20,148 nucleotides of DNA from Anaerolineaceae bacterium UBA5224. Lineage in GTDB: Bacteria; Chloroflexota; Anaerolineae; Anaerolineales; Anaerolineaceae. The stretch lies in contig DHUW01000009.1 in NCBI GenBank assembly GCA_002409365.1, positions 22,917 through 43,064 on the forward strand, given 5' to 3'. The notes beneath the pieces are model-generated. The model was not told the origin of the DNA. It saw nothing but the letters and a program-made list of their open reading frames with translations, and did no database searches. How positions within the stretch are numbered: position 1 is the first letter of the stretch; each line of letters starts with the position of its first letter. The position numbers and the translations under genes are program-made. This document shows, one piece after another, positions 14,158 to 20,148 of this stretch.

Positions 14158-15165
14158 ATGCAATGGAACATTCTCGGTCATGAAACCGCCATAAAATTCC
14201 TCAAGAATCACGTCCAATTCGGGAATACCCGTCATGCCTACCTGATCACAGGTCCCGAGGGAATTGGCAGGGAAACCCTGGCTCTTGCTTTTGCCAAAAC
14301 ACTCAATTGCCAAAATCCGCCAGCTCCAGGTGAATTTTGCGGTATATGCCTGGCATGCCGCCAGATCGATGAGCTGCGCTACCCCGACCTCATGGTTTTG
14401 CGGGTCGGCGAGGGCAGCAAGGATCTAAAAATCGACCAGATCCGCGAAATGCAGCAAACGCTGGCACTCGCCCCTTATCAATCTCCTTACCGCATCGTGC
14501 TTGTCCCTGATTTTCAGCACGCCACTATAGGCGCCTCCAATGCTCTCCTGAAATCGCTGGAGGAACCACCCTCAAAAGCTCTCCTGATTCTGACCGCTGA
14601 CGCAAAAGAGAGCCTGCTCGAAACGATATCCTCCCGTTGCGAGGTTCTGCGTTTACGTCCATCTTCCATTGAAACGCTTGAACAATACCTGGTCGACGAA
14701 AAAGGACTCAACTCTGCCAGGGCAAAACGCCTTGCTCATCTTGCCGGTGGGCGGGTTGGCACGGCTCTAACCTTTGATCAAAGTCAGGATCTGCTCGATG
14801 CTTATGATGAGGTCCTGAATGACCTGGGCGATCTGCTCAACAGCCGCCTGCGTGAGCGTCTGCAGTATGTGGAGCGTTTGCAAAAAGCCAAGAGCTCCCC
14901 ACGGGAGCAGGCTGTTTTTCTGATTTCGACCTGGTTGACCTTTTGGCGGGATGTGATGATCCGTCATGAAAATGCGGAGATCCCACTGGTTAACATCGAA
15001 CATGAAATTCACATCAGTGAAACGGCTCATCTGATTCCATCCAGGCAGATCGAACAACTGCTCAAGGACCATGAAAAAGCGCTTGTAGATCTGGATGCCA
15101 ACCTTAATCCCCGCCTTGTGATTGAAAACCTGCTTCTCAGATTGCCTTTGTTGATGGTGGCATAA
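14158..15165 (+). CDS. holB: DNA polymerase III subunit delta prime
   Basis: A 335-residue AAA+ clamp-loader subunit that, with delta and the DnaX subunits, loads the sliding clamp at replication forks. The P-loop position reads GPEGIGRET (32-40), with Arg38 in place of the usual lysine. The Walker B region reads VLVPDFQHA (114-122) without the DE pair. Loss of ATP-binding residues is normal for delta prime and separates it from the DnaX subunits. A zinc module is formed by Cys51, Cys61, Cys64 and Cys67. SNALLKSLEEPP (127-138) and the SRC motif (159-161, containing the arginine finger) are strong family signatures. A DnaX tau/gamma call is excluded by the degenerate P-loop and length. The stop codon shares its last base with the ATG of the chromate transporter, so the two are cotranscribed. 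Confidence 0.9.
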   Translation: MQWNILGHETAIKFLKNHVQFGNTRHAYLITGPEGIGRETLALAFAKTLNCQNPPAPGEFCGICLACRQIDELRYPDLMVLRVGEGSKDLKIDQIREMQQTLALAPYQSPYRIVLVPDFQHATIGASNALLKSLEEPPSKALLILTADAKESLLETISSRCEVLRLRPSSIETLEQYLVDEKGLNSARAKRLAHLAGGRVGTALTFDQSQDLLDAYDEVLNDLGDLLNSRLRERLQYVERLQKAKSSPREQAVFLISTWLTFWRDVMIRHENAEIPLVNIEHEIHISETAHLIPSRQIEQLLKDHEKALVDLDANLNPRLVIENLLLRLPLLMVA

Positions 15166-16415
15166 TGGACGAAGATATTAACATCTCCAAGAAACCCGAA
15201 GATAACATCCTGTTATCGAATACGGACCTCGATACTGCGAAAGCCAGGGAAATTCCCTTGAAAACCCGACTCGTGGAGTTATTTCTGGCGACATTAAAAA
15301 TCGGTTTGACCAGTTTCGGATCACCCACTGCGCATATCGCCATGATGGAACGAGAGTTTGTGCGTAAACGAAAATGGATCACAGAAGAGCATTTTTTGGA
15401 TCTCTTGGCGGCAGCCAATCTGATCCCTGGTCCAAATGCCAGCGAAACCTGCTACCACGTCGGATATATCCGTGCTGGTTATCCGGGTTTGGTAATTGCC
15501 GGCCTTGGTTTTCTCACACCAGCCTTTGCATTCAGTATGCTCTTCGCCTACATCTATGTAACTTATGGCAATTTGCCCCAGGTCGATGGAATTTTCTACT
15601 TCCTCAACCCGTTGGTCCTGGCAATTGTAGTGGAAACCACCTGGCATATTGGGAAATCCAGTATAAAAGGCTGGAAACAAATTCTAATCTTTGCACTCGC
15701 AATTGCTGCCAAGCTCCTGGGTGTCAACGAGGCCATTATCCTCATTGGTGGTGGTGTAGTGGGCATCCTGTTGCATCACGTCCTGGTTAATTGGAAGAAT
15801 GGGACGCCCCCAACACAACTTTTATTCGCATTTTTCCCGCTCCCAGCATTAGCAGATTTTATCAGCAAGGTGGCAGAACAAGGTAAAGAGACTTTCTGGA
15901 ACATTTTTATCTACTTCTTCCGAACGGGCTCGATTCTTTTTGGTTCTTCCCTGGTTTTGTTCGCCCTGATTGAAGAGGATGTGGTCAACCGTTTTGGCTG
16001 GCTCACTTCGCAGCAACTGGCGGACTCGATCGCCCTGGGGCAGATCACACCAGGTCCGGTATTGTCTGCGAGCACCTTTGTCGGCTATATTGCTGGCGGT
16101 CCAGCCGGTGGAATTGCCTCAACGCTGGGTGTGTTTTTGCCATCTTTCCTGATCGTCGCGATCACTGCCCCCCTGGTCAAAAAAATGCGTGAGAATCATC
16201 TCACCAGCAGCTTTCTCAAAGGGGTTAACCCGGCGGTGGTTGCCTTGATTCTTTTCGTTTCCATCAACCTGGCTAAAAACGCCTTGGTTGACGTCTGGAC
16301 GGTGTTGGCTTTGCTCGCTGGAGTCGCAGTTTTGTTATTCACCGAAGCACAACCCTATGTGCTCGTAGCAGCAGGCTTTGTTTTAGGCATTTTAAGGGTC
16401 TTGATCATTCCATAA
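15165..16415 (+). CDS. chrA: Chromate transporter (CHR family), two-domain
   Basis: A 416-residue membrane protein of the CHR family, whose characterised members export chromate and which may carry sulfate-like anions. It has the long form with two homologous halves. The N-half carries FGSPTAHIAMME (51-62), a W..E.F.DLLA segment (71-82) and LIPGPN (86-91). The C-half carries LFGSSLVLFALIEED (258-272), W..S.QLADSIALGQ (279-293) and ITPGPV (294-299). About ten hydrophobic segments are visible. The first 35 residues are polar and charged, so there is no signal peptide. The start codon overlaps the holB stop by one base (TAATG), so translation is probably coupled. Chromate is the family's named substrate, but many members are uncharacterised and nothing here proves it. 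Confidence 0.88.
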   Translation: MDEDINISKKPEDNILLSNTDLDTAKAREIPLKTRLVELFLATLKIGLTSFGSPTAHIAMMEREFVRKRKWITEEHFLDLLAAANLIPGPNASETCYHVGYIRAGYPGLVIAGLGFLTPAFAFSMLFAYIYVTYGNLPQVDGIFYFLNPLVLAIVVETTWHIGKSSIKGWKQILIFALAIAAKLLGVNEAIILIGGGVVGILLHHVLVNWKNGTPPTQLLFAFFPLPALADFISKVAEQGKETFWNIFIYFFRTGSILFGSSLVLFALIEEDVVNRFGWLTSQQLADSIALGQITPGPVLSASTFVGYIAGGPAGGIASTLGVFLPSFLIVAITAPLVKKMRENHLTSSFLKGVNPAVVALILFVSINLAKNALVDVWTVLALLAGVAVLLFTEAQPYVLVAAGFVLGILRVLIIP

Positions 16416-16437
16416 GGAATGCGGCTTGCGCCATTCC
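16406..16437 (+). other. Three-arm alternative hairpin at the end of the chromate transporter gene
   Basis: CATTCC occurs at 16406-16411 and 16432-16437, and its complement GGAATG at 16416-16421 lies between them. The middle arm can pair with the first (four-base loop, overlapping the stop codon) or the second (ten-base loop), so the two hairpins exclude each other. There is no T run, only CTTTGTGAATTT after the second, so it is at best a weak terminator ahead of pcrA. Confidence 0.4.
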
Positions 16438-16470
16438 GCTTTGTGAATTTCGTCGTATCACCGATCCATT

Positions 16471-16479
16471 TGGTACAAT
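16471..16479 (+). promoter_or_regulatory. Extended -10 of pcrA, leaderless arrangement
   Basis: TGG followed by TACAAT (16474-16479), nine bases before the ATG at 16489. Predicted transcription would start within about three bases of the ATG. There is no Shine-Dalgarno sequence in between (the bases are TCGTCTGCT). Confidence 0.5.
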
Positions 16480-16488
16480 TCGTCTGCT

Positions 16489-18678
16489 ATGGAAGATTTA
16501 CTTAAACGTCTCAACCGCCAACAACAACTCGCTGTTGCTGCCCCTCCCGGACCTACGATCATACTGGCTGGCCCTGGTTCGGGCAAAACACGCGTACTTA
16601 CCTACCGCATCGCCTACCTGATCAGTGTCCTGAATGTTCCTGCTTACAACATCCTGGCGGTGACCTTCACCAACAAAGCCGCCCGTCAAATGGCCGAGCG
16701 GGTCACCCAGCTGATCGGTCCGCATGCTGAAGGCATCTGGCTGGGCACTTTCCATGCCATCTTTGGACGCATTCTTCGCCGTGAAGCAGACCTCTTGCCA
16801 GTTAACAAGAATTTTGTAATCTTCGACACCGACGACCAGGAAGCCCTGATGAAGCAAATTCTAAAGGATAACAACCTGGATGAAAAAATCTACAGACCGG
16901 TCTCAATTTTGGCGGCAATTTCCAATGCCAAAAACGACCTGGTAAGTCCCGAAAATTACCCGGTCAAGGACTTCCGCGAAGAGCAAGTCAAGCGACTTTA
17001 TGCGATCTACCAACAACGCCTTGTCCAAAACAATGCTATGGATTTTGACGACATGCTGGTTTACACCAATCAGCTTTTCGAGAACTATCCCGTTGTTCGG
17101 GACACCTACGCGCATAAATTTGAGCACATCCTGGTGGACGAATTCCAGGACACCAATTATTCGCAATATGCCATCCTGCGCAGTCTTGCCAGTGCACACA
17201 AAAACATCTACGTTGTCGGTGATGAAGATCAATCAATCTATCGCTGGCGCGGGGCTGATTATCGCAACCTCGACCGCTTCAAAAAAGACTTCCCTGCCAC
17301 CAAAGTGATCCTGCTGGAGCAAAACTATCGCTCCTCCCAAACCATCCTGGATTGCGCCATGGCAGTGATCGATCAAAACCTGAATCGCACCAAAAAGAAG
17401 CTTTTTACCGAGGCGCAAACAGGCGATAAAATCCGCCTGATTGTGGCAGAGGATGACCGTGAGGAAGCGTACCTGGTGGTCAATGACATCCGCGACGGCA
17501 TCCGGGCGGGGATCAACCCCAGTGAGTTTGCCATCATGTACCGTACCAACGCCCAAAGCCGCGTGTTGGAGGAAGCCTTCCGGCGGGAAGGGATCAGTTA
17601 TCGCCTGGTGGGTGCCCAGCGCTTCTATGGCCGCAAAGAAGTGCGCGATATGATCGCCTTTTTGCGCCTGGTTTACAACCCAATGGACGAAGTCAGTTTG
17701 CGTCGGGTTATCAATCTGCCGCCCCGCGGAATCGGGGATAAGACTATTCAATCCCTGGCAGAACTTGCGCAAAAGAAGGGCTTGAGCATGGGTGAAACCC
17801 TGCTCGGGCTGACCCAGCCTGGCAACCCTGACCTGGCAGAGCTGGGCAGGTCCGGAGATAAGCTGGTTCGGTTTGCCAATTTAGTTTTGGACTGGCGGCA
17901 TGTCGCCCAGGATAACACTCTGAGTATTCTCTTTGATCGCATTGTTTCCGATTTAGACTTTGAAAGTTTTATCCAGGATAAGAGTGAAGAAGGAGTCGAT
18001 CGTTGGGAAAACCTGCTCGAATTGCGTGTTGTCGCGATGGAATATGAAACCCGCGGTCTGCAGGACTTTCTGGAGTCAATGGCGCTGGTGGCAGACCAGG
18101 ACACAATTCCAGACGAACTGGATGCCCCAACCATGCTGACCCTGCATGCAGCCAAAGGGCTCGAGTTTGACCGGGTCTACATTGTTGGGCTGGATGAAAT
18201 GTTGCTCCCCCACAGCCGCTCCCGCGATGATGAGGAAGACCTGGCCGAGGAGCGCCGCCTGCTGTATGTAGGCATCACCCGTGCCCGCAAAAAGCTGACC
18301 CTCACCCGGGCACTCAGACGCCGCAGCCCTTATGGCACCTATGAAGACACGATTGCTTCGCGATTCTTGAAAGATCTGCCAATGAGCCTGGTGAAACAGG
18401 ATATTTATGCCCAACCGCGCAGGAACAACTTTAACCCGGACCGGGAAAAATCATCCCGCTGGGAAACACCCGCCTGGCTGCGCAGCACCCAGGTACCGAT
18501 GGACAGACCCGCCCAAACCCGTTATAAAAGCGGCATGCAGGTCAAACATCCAACTTATGGTCGCGGGGTGGTGAAAAACAGCAAGTTTGAACATGGTGAT
18601 GAAACCGTGGAAGTCTATTTTGAAGGTCACGGCTTGAAAGCCCTGATCGCATCCATGGCAAAGCTGGAAATTTTATAA
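16489..18678 (+). CDS. pcrA: ATP-dependent DNA helicase PcrA/UvrD
   Basis: A 729-residue superfamily 1A 3'-5' DNA helicase used in nucleotide excision repair, replication restart and removal of recombinase from DNA. All helicase motifs are present: the Q motif (LNRQQQLA, 8-15), Walker A GPGSGKT (28-34), motif Ia (TFTNKAA, 59-65), motif II DEFQD (217-221), motif III GDEDQSIYRWRGA (244-256), motif IV LEQNYRSS (about 285), motif V LHAAKGLEFD (about 551-560) and motif VI EERRLLYVGITRARKKL (about 587-603). The last 55 residues, with GMQVKHPTYGRGVV and FEGHGLKALI, are the Tudor-like PcrA tail that binds RNA polymerase in related proteins. The length is typical. It starts 73 bases after the chromate transporter and appears to have its own promoter. 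Rep is the alternative, made less likely by that C-terminal tail. Confidence 0.95.
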   Translation: MEDLLKRLNRQQQLAVAAPPGPTIILAGPGSGKTRVLTYRIAYLISVLNVPAYNILAVTFTNKAARQMAERVTQLIGPHAEGIWLGTFHAIFGRILRREADLLPVNKNFVIFDTDDQEALMKQILKDNNLDEKIYRPVSILAAISNAKNDLVSPENYPVKDFREEQVKRLYAIYQQRLVQNNAMDFDDMLVYTNQLFENYPVVRDTYAHKFEHILVDEFQDTNYSQYAILRSLASAHKNIYVVGDEDQSIYRWRGADYRNLDRFKKDFPATKVILLEQNYRSSQTILDCAMAVIDQNLNRTKKKLFTEAQTGDKIRLIVAEDDREEAYLVVNDIRDGIRAGINPSEFAIMYRTNAQSRVLEEAFRREGISYRLVGAQRFYGRKEVRDMIAFLRLVYNPMDEVSLRRVINLPPRGIGDKTIQSLAELAQKKGLSMGETLLGLTQPGNPDLAELGRSGDKLVRFANLVLDWRHVAQDNTLSILFDRIVSDLDFESFIQDKSEEGVDRWENLLELRVVAMEYETRGLQDFLESMALVADQDTIPDELDAPTMLTLHAAKGLEFDRVYIVGLDEMLLPHSRSRDDEEDLAEERRLLYVGITRARKKLTLTRALRRRSPYGTYEDTIASRFLKDLPMSLVKQDIYAQPRRNNFNPDREKSSRWETPAWLRSTQVPMDRPAQTRYKSGMQVKHPTYGRGVVKNSKFEHGDETVEVYFEGHGLKALIASMAKLEIL

Positions 18679-18689
18679 GGCTTTTTATC

Positions 18690-18738
18690 CTGTCATTCTG
18701 ACACAGTACACTTCGTGTCACTTCGTTCAGAATGACAG
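18690..18738. repeat. REP-like palindromic intergenic repeat
   Basis: Perfect 12-base inverted arms CTGTCATTCTGA (18690-18701) and TCAGAATGACAG (18727-18738). A nested pair, GACAC (18700-18704) and GTGTC (18715-18719), lies inside, with two CTTCGT units (18711-18716 and 18721-18726). The TGTCATTCTGA core resembles short palindromes dispersed in many bacterial genomes, from memory. It lies just after pcrA. Without a T run it is a poor intrinsic terminator. Confidence 0.7.
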
Positions 18739-18774
18739 ATCCTTACAATCACCCCTCCCGCCTTCTGCTAACGC

Positions 18775-18792
18775 TATAATAAACACAGGAGG
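18775..18792 (+). promoter_or_regulatory. -10 element and strong RBS of UPF0173 gene
   Basis: Perfect TATAAT at 18775-18780, with no clear -35 or TG extension. Consensus AGGAGG at 18787-18792 lies five bases before the ATG at 18798. The leader would be very short (transcript start near 18787), so the -10 and ribosome site almost touch. Confidence 0.5.
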
Positions 18793-18797
18793 ACGCT

Positions 18798-19481
18798 ATG
18801 GAAACAATTTATACCTGGTACGGACACGCCACCCACGGCTTGCATGTGGGACAATACAAACTCCTGATCGATCCCTATTTCACCGGAAACCCGGTTGCTT
18901 CAGCCACTGCAGATGAGGTGGACGCTGATTTCATCCTGATTACTCATGGTCACTATGACCATATCGGCGATACCGAGGCGATCGCAAAGCGAACTGGTGC
19001 GCTCTGCATCAGCAATGCCGAGATCAGCAATTGGCTGCGCAAGAAAGGACTGAAAACTTATCCCCAGAACATTGGTGGCGGCTACGACTATCCCTTTGGT
19101 TATCTCAAACTGACCAAGGCGATTCATAGTTCTGGATTACCGGATGGCAGCGCTGGCGGCAACCCGGTTGGCTTTCTGTTGACCACACCAGACGATAAAA
19201 AGATCTACTTCGCTGGTGATACCGGCTTGTTTGGTGATATGAGTTTAATTGGGGACGAGCGATTGGACCTGGCAGTGATTCCGATTGGCGGTAAGTACAC
19301 AATGGGTCCAGACGACGCGCTAAAGGCCGTCAAACTACTGCGGCCAAAAAAGGTGGTCCCTACCCATTACAGCACCTGGGACGTTATTACTCAGGACCCT
19401 CAAGCTTGGAAAAAACAAGTTGAAGCTGAAACCGAGACAAAGGTGGTAGTGCTTAAGCCCGGGGAAAGCCTGAGTCTGTAG
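18798..19481 (+). CDS. UPF0173 metal-dependent hydrolase (metallo-beta-lactamase fold)
   Basis: A 227-residue cytoplasmic protein of the metallo-beta-lactamase superfamily, UPF0173 group (YtkL-like). The metal-binding set is visible: His50, His52, Asp54 and His55 in THGHYDH, His110 in AIHSSG, Asp141 in FAGDTG and His190 in PTHYSTW. His10 in WYGHAT is a group signature. FGDMSLIGDERLDLAVIPIGG (145-165) and the MGPDDA segment (169-174) are also typical, and the length is normal. The natural substrate of this group is not established. Its ATG is set by a consensus AGGAGG. The next gene starts eight bases after its stop with AGGAG overlapping the TAG, so the two are probably cotranscribed. Confidence 0.92.
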   Translation: METIYTWYGHATHGLHVGQYKLLIDPYFTGNPVASATADEVDADFILITHGHYDHIGDTEAIAKRTGALCISNAEISNWLRKKGLKTYPQNIGGGYDYPFGYLKLTKAIHSSGLPDGSAGGNPVGFLLTTPDDKKIYFAGDTGLFGDMSLIGDERLDLAVIPIGGKYTMGPDDALKAVKLLRPKKVVPTHYSTWDVITQDPQAWKKQVEAETETKVVVLKPGESLSL

Positions 19482-19489
19482 GAGTCGTT

Positions 19490-20107
19490 ATGTTTGGAAA
19501 TCTTGATGATGAAACGAAAAAACGGGTACCCCCTGGTCAATACCTGACCGCCCGTTTCCCAGTGCTGCACATGGGTCCGGTGCCAGCGTTTGACCCGAAA
19601 ACATGGAAGTTCCGTGTGTGGGGAGAGGTGGAAAAACCGCTTACTCTTAGCTGGGAAGAATTCAAAGAAATACCTCGCAGAAAACTGACCATGGACATCC
19701 ACTGCGTGACCAAATGGAGCAAACTGGATACCTCCTGGGAAGGCGTAAGCCTGAACACATTGTTTGAACTGGGTCTGGTTGTGCCGACAGAAAAAGCGCA
19801 TTTTGTGATCCAACATGCCGAATATGGCTTCACTGCCAACCTTCCAATTGAGGTCATGGAAGCCAAGAATTTCCTCCTGGCAACGCATTATGAAGGTGAG
19901 CCCCTCACTCCGGAACATGGTGCCCCCTTGCGTGGAATTTGCGGCGCCATACCCGGAAGGAAAGACCTTAAAGATGTCTATTTCTGGAAAGGTGCCAAGT
20001 GGCTGCGCGGGCTGGAGTTCAGCGCAGTCGATGTACCTGGTTTCTGGGAACAGGCAGGCTACCATAATGATGCAGATGTCTGGCTGGAGCAGAGGATCAG
20101 AGGTTGA
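19490..20107 (+). CDS. Sulfite oxidase-like molybdopterin protein (YuiH type)
   Basis: A 205-residue protein with the oxidoreductase molybdopterin-binding domain found in sulfite oxidase and MsrP/YedY. Cys72 in HCVTKWS is the expected molybdenum ligand. FRVWGEVEKPLTLSWEEF (41-58) opens the domain and EHGAPLR (142-148) is the conserved cofactor loop. KGAKWLRGLEF (167-177) closes it. There is no Tat or other signal peptide (the N-terminus is MFGNLDDETKKR), so the protein should be cytoplasmic, unlike exported MsrP. It also lacks the dimerisation domain of full sulfite oxidases. The start is set by AGGAG at 19480-19484. Cotranscription with the UPF0173 hydrolase is likely. Substrate and electron partner are unknown. 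No terminator or further gene is seen in 20108-20148. Confidence 0.87.
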   Translation: MFGNLDDETKKRVPPGQYLTARFPVLHMGPVPAFDPKTWKFRVWGEVEKPLTLSWEEFKEIPRRKLTMDIHCVTKWSKLDTSWEGVSLNTLFELGLVVPTEKAHFVIQHAEYGFTANLPIEVMEAKNFLLATHYEGEPLTPEHGAPLRGICGAIPGRKDLKDVYFWKGAKWLRGLEFSAVDVPGFWEQAGYHNDADVWLEQRIRG

Positions 20108-20148
20108 TAGTTTAAGCTTTGATGCTTGCCTTCGTATGGGAGACCTGC

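Noticed and set aside
14158..15165. Broken P-loop in the clamp-loader protein as a sign of a pseudogene
   Set aside because: Loss of the Walker A lysine and Walker B acids is normal for delta prime. The zinc cysteines, the SRC motif and the open frame are intact.
19400..20065. A 221-residue minus-strand open frame opposite the molybdoenzyme gene
   Set aside because: It is antisense to a clearly conserved protein, rich in unusual His/Phe/Arg composition, with no Shine-Dalgarno sequence, no promoter and no recognisable motif.
1..20148. A phage, defence island, CRISPR array or insertion sequence
   Set aside because: No integrase, transposase, terminase, Cas, restriction or toxin-antitoxin motifs appear in any frame I read, and no regularly spaced direct repeats are present. 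Only the single palindrome at 18690-18738 looks mobile-element-like.

Overview
The window is bacterial chromosomal DNA with densely packed genes on both strands and no gap above about 260 bases. There are no rRNA, tRNA, CRISPR or transposase signals. Gene content (bactofilin, a LysM membrane protein, two tandem FemX-like transferases, a UPF0173 hydrolase beside a YuiH-like molybdoenzyme) and a TGn-TATAAT type of -10 element are compatible with a free-living bacterium, and my best guess is Chloroflexota (Anaerolineae-like). That placement rests on remembered family resemblance and no search was possible.

Layout. (1) Positions 1-2744, plus strand: LysM membrane protein, NAD-dependent sugar epimerase, alkyladenine DNA glycosylase and bactofilin. 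The last three are spaced 0 and 4 bases apart. (2) Positions 2834-4808, minus strand: an OsmC/Ohr-type peroxidase with a good promoter, and a glutamate dehydrogenase with a strong terminator. (3) Positions 5053-11007, plus strand: six tightly spaced genes. These are a RidA deaminase with cysteine-rich ends, an ExoA-like glycosyltransferase, a WbaP/PglC-type initiating sugar-phosphate transferase, two paralogous FemX-like aminoacyltransferases and a D-cysteine desulfhydrase-like PLP enzyme. A bidirectional terminator closes the block. (4) Positions 11095-13977, minus strand: a SERCA-like calcium P-type ATPase. (5) Positions 14158-18678, plus strand: DNA polymerase III delta-prime overlapping by one base with a two-domain chromate transporter, then a PcrA/UvrD helicase. 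(6) Positions 18679-20107: a palindromic intergenic repeat, then a UPF0173 metallo-hydrolase and a sulfite-oxidase-like molybdopterin protein, probably cotranscribed.

How the genes may work together. Region 3 reads as a cell-envelope module: lipid-linked glycan initiation, glycan extension, and amino-acid addition to a peptidoglycan precursor or other envelope acceptor. It is flanked by two enzymes joined through 2-aminoacrylate chemistry, because D-cysteine desulfhydrase releases this reactive enamine and RidA hydrolyses it and its imine form. Region 1 also leans to the envelope and cell shape. The rest is housekeeping (DNA repair and replication, ion transport, glutamate metabolism).

The items most worth a second look are the RidA with CCC motifs at both ends, the RidA-to-desulfhydrase envelope cluster, the tandem FemX pair, and several genes (holB, pcrA, possibly the bactofilin) whose -10 element lies so close to the start codon, with no Shine-Dalgarno sequence, that leaderless mRNAs are likely. 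I see no convincing wholly new defence or mobile system.
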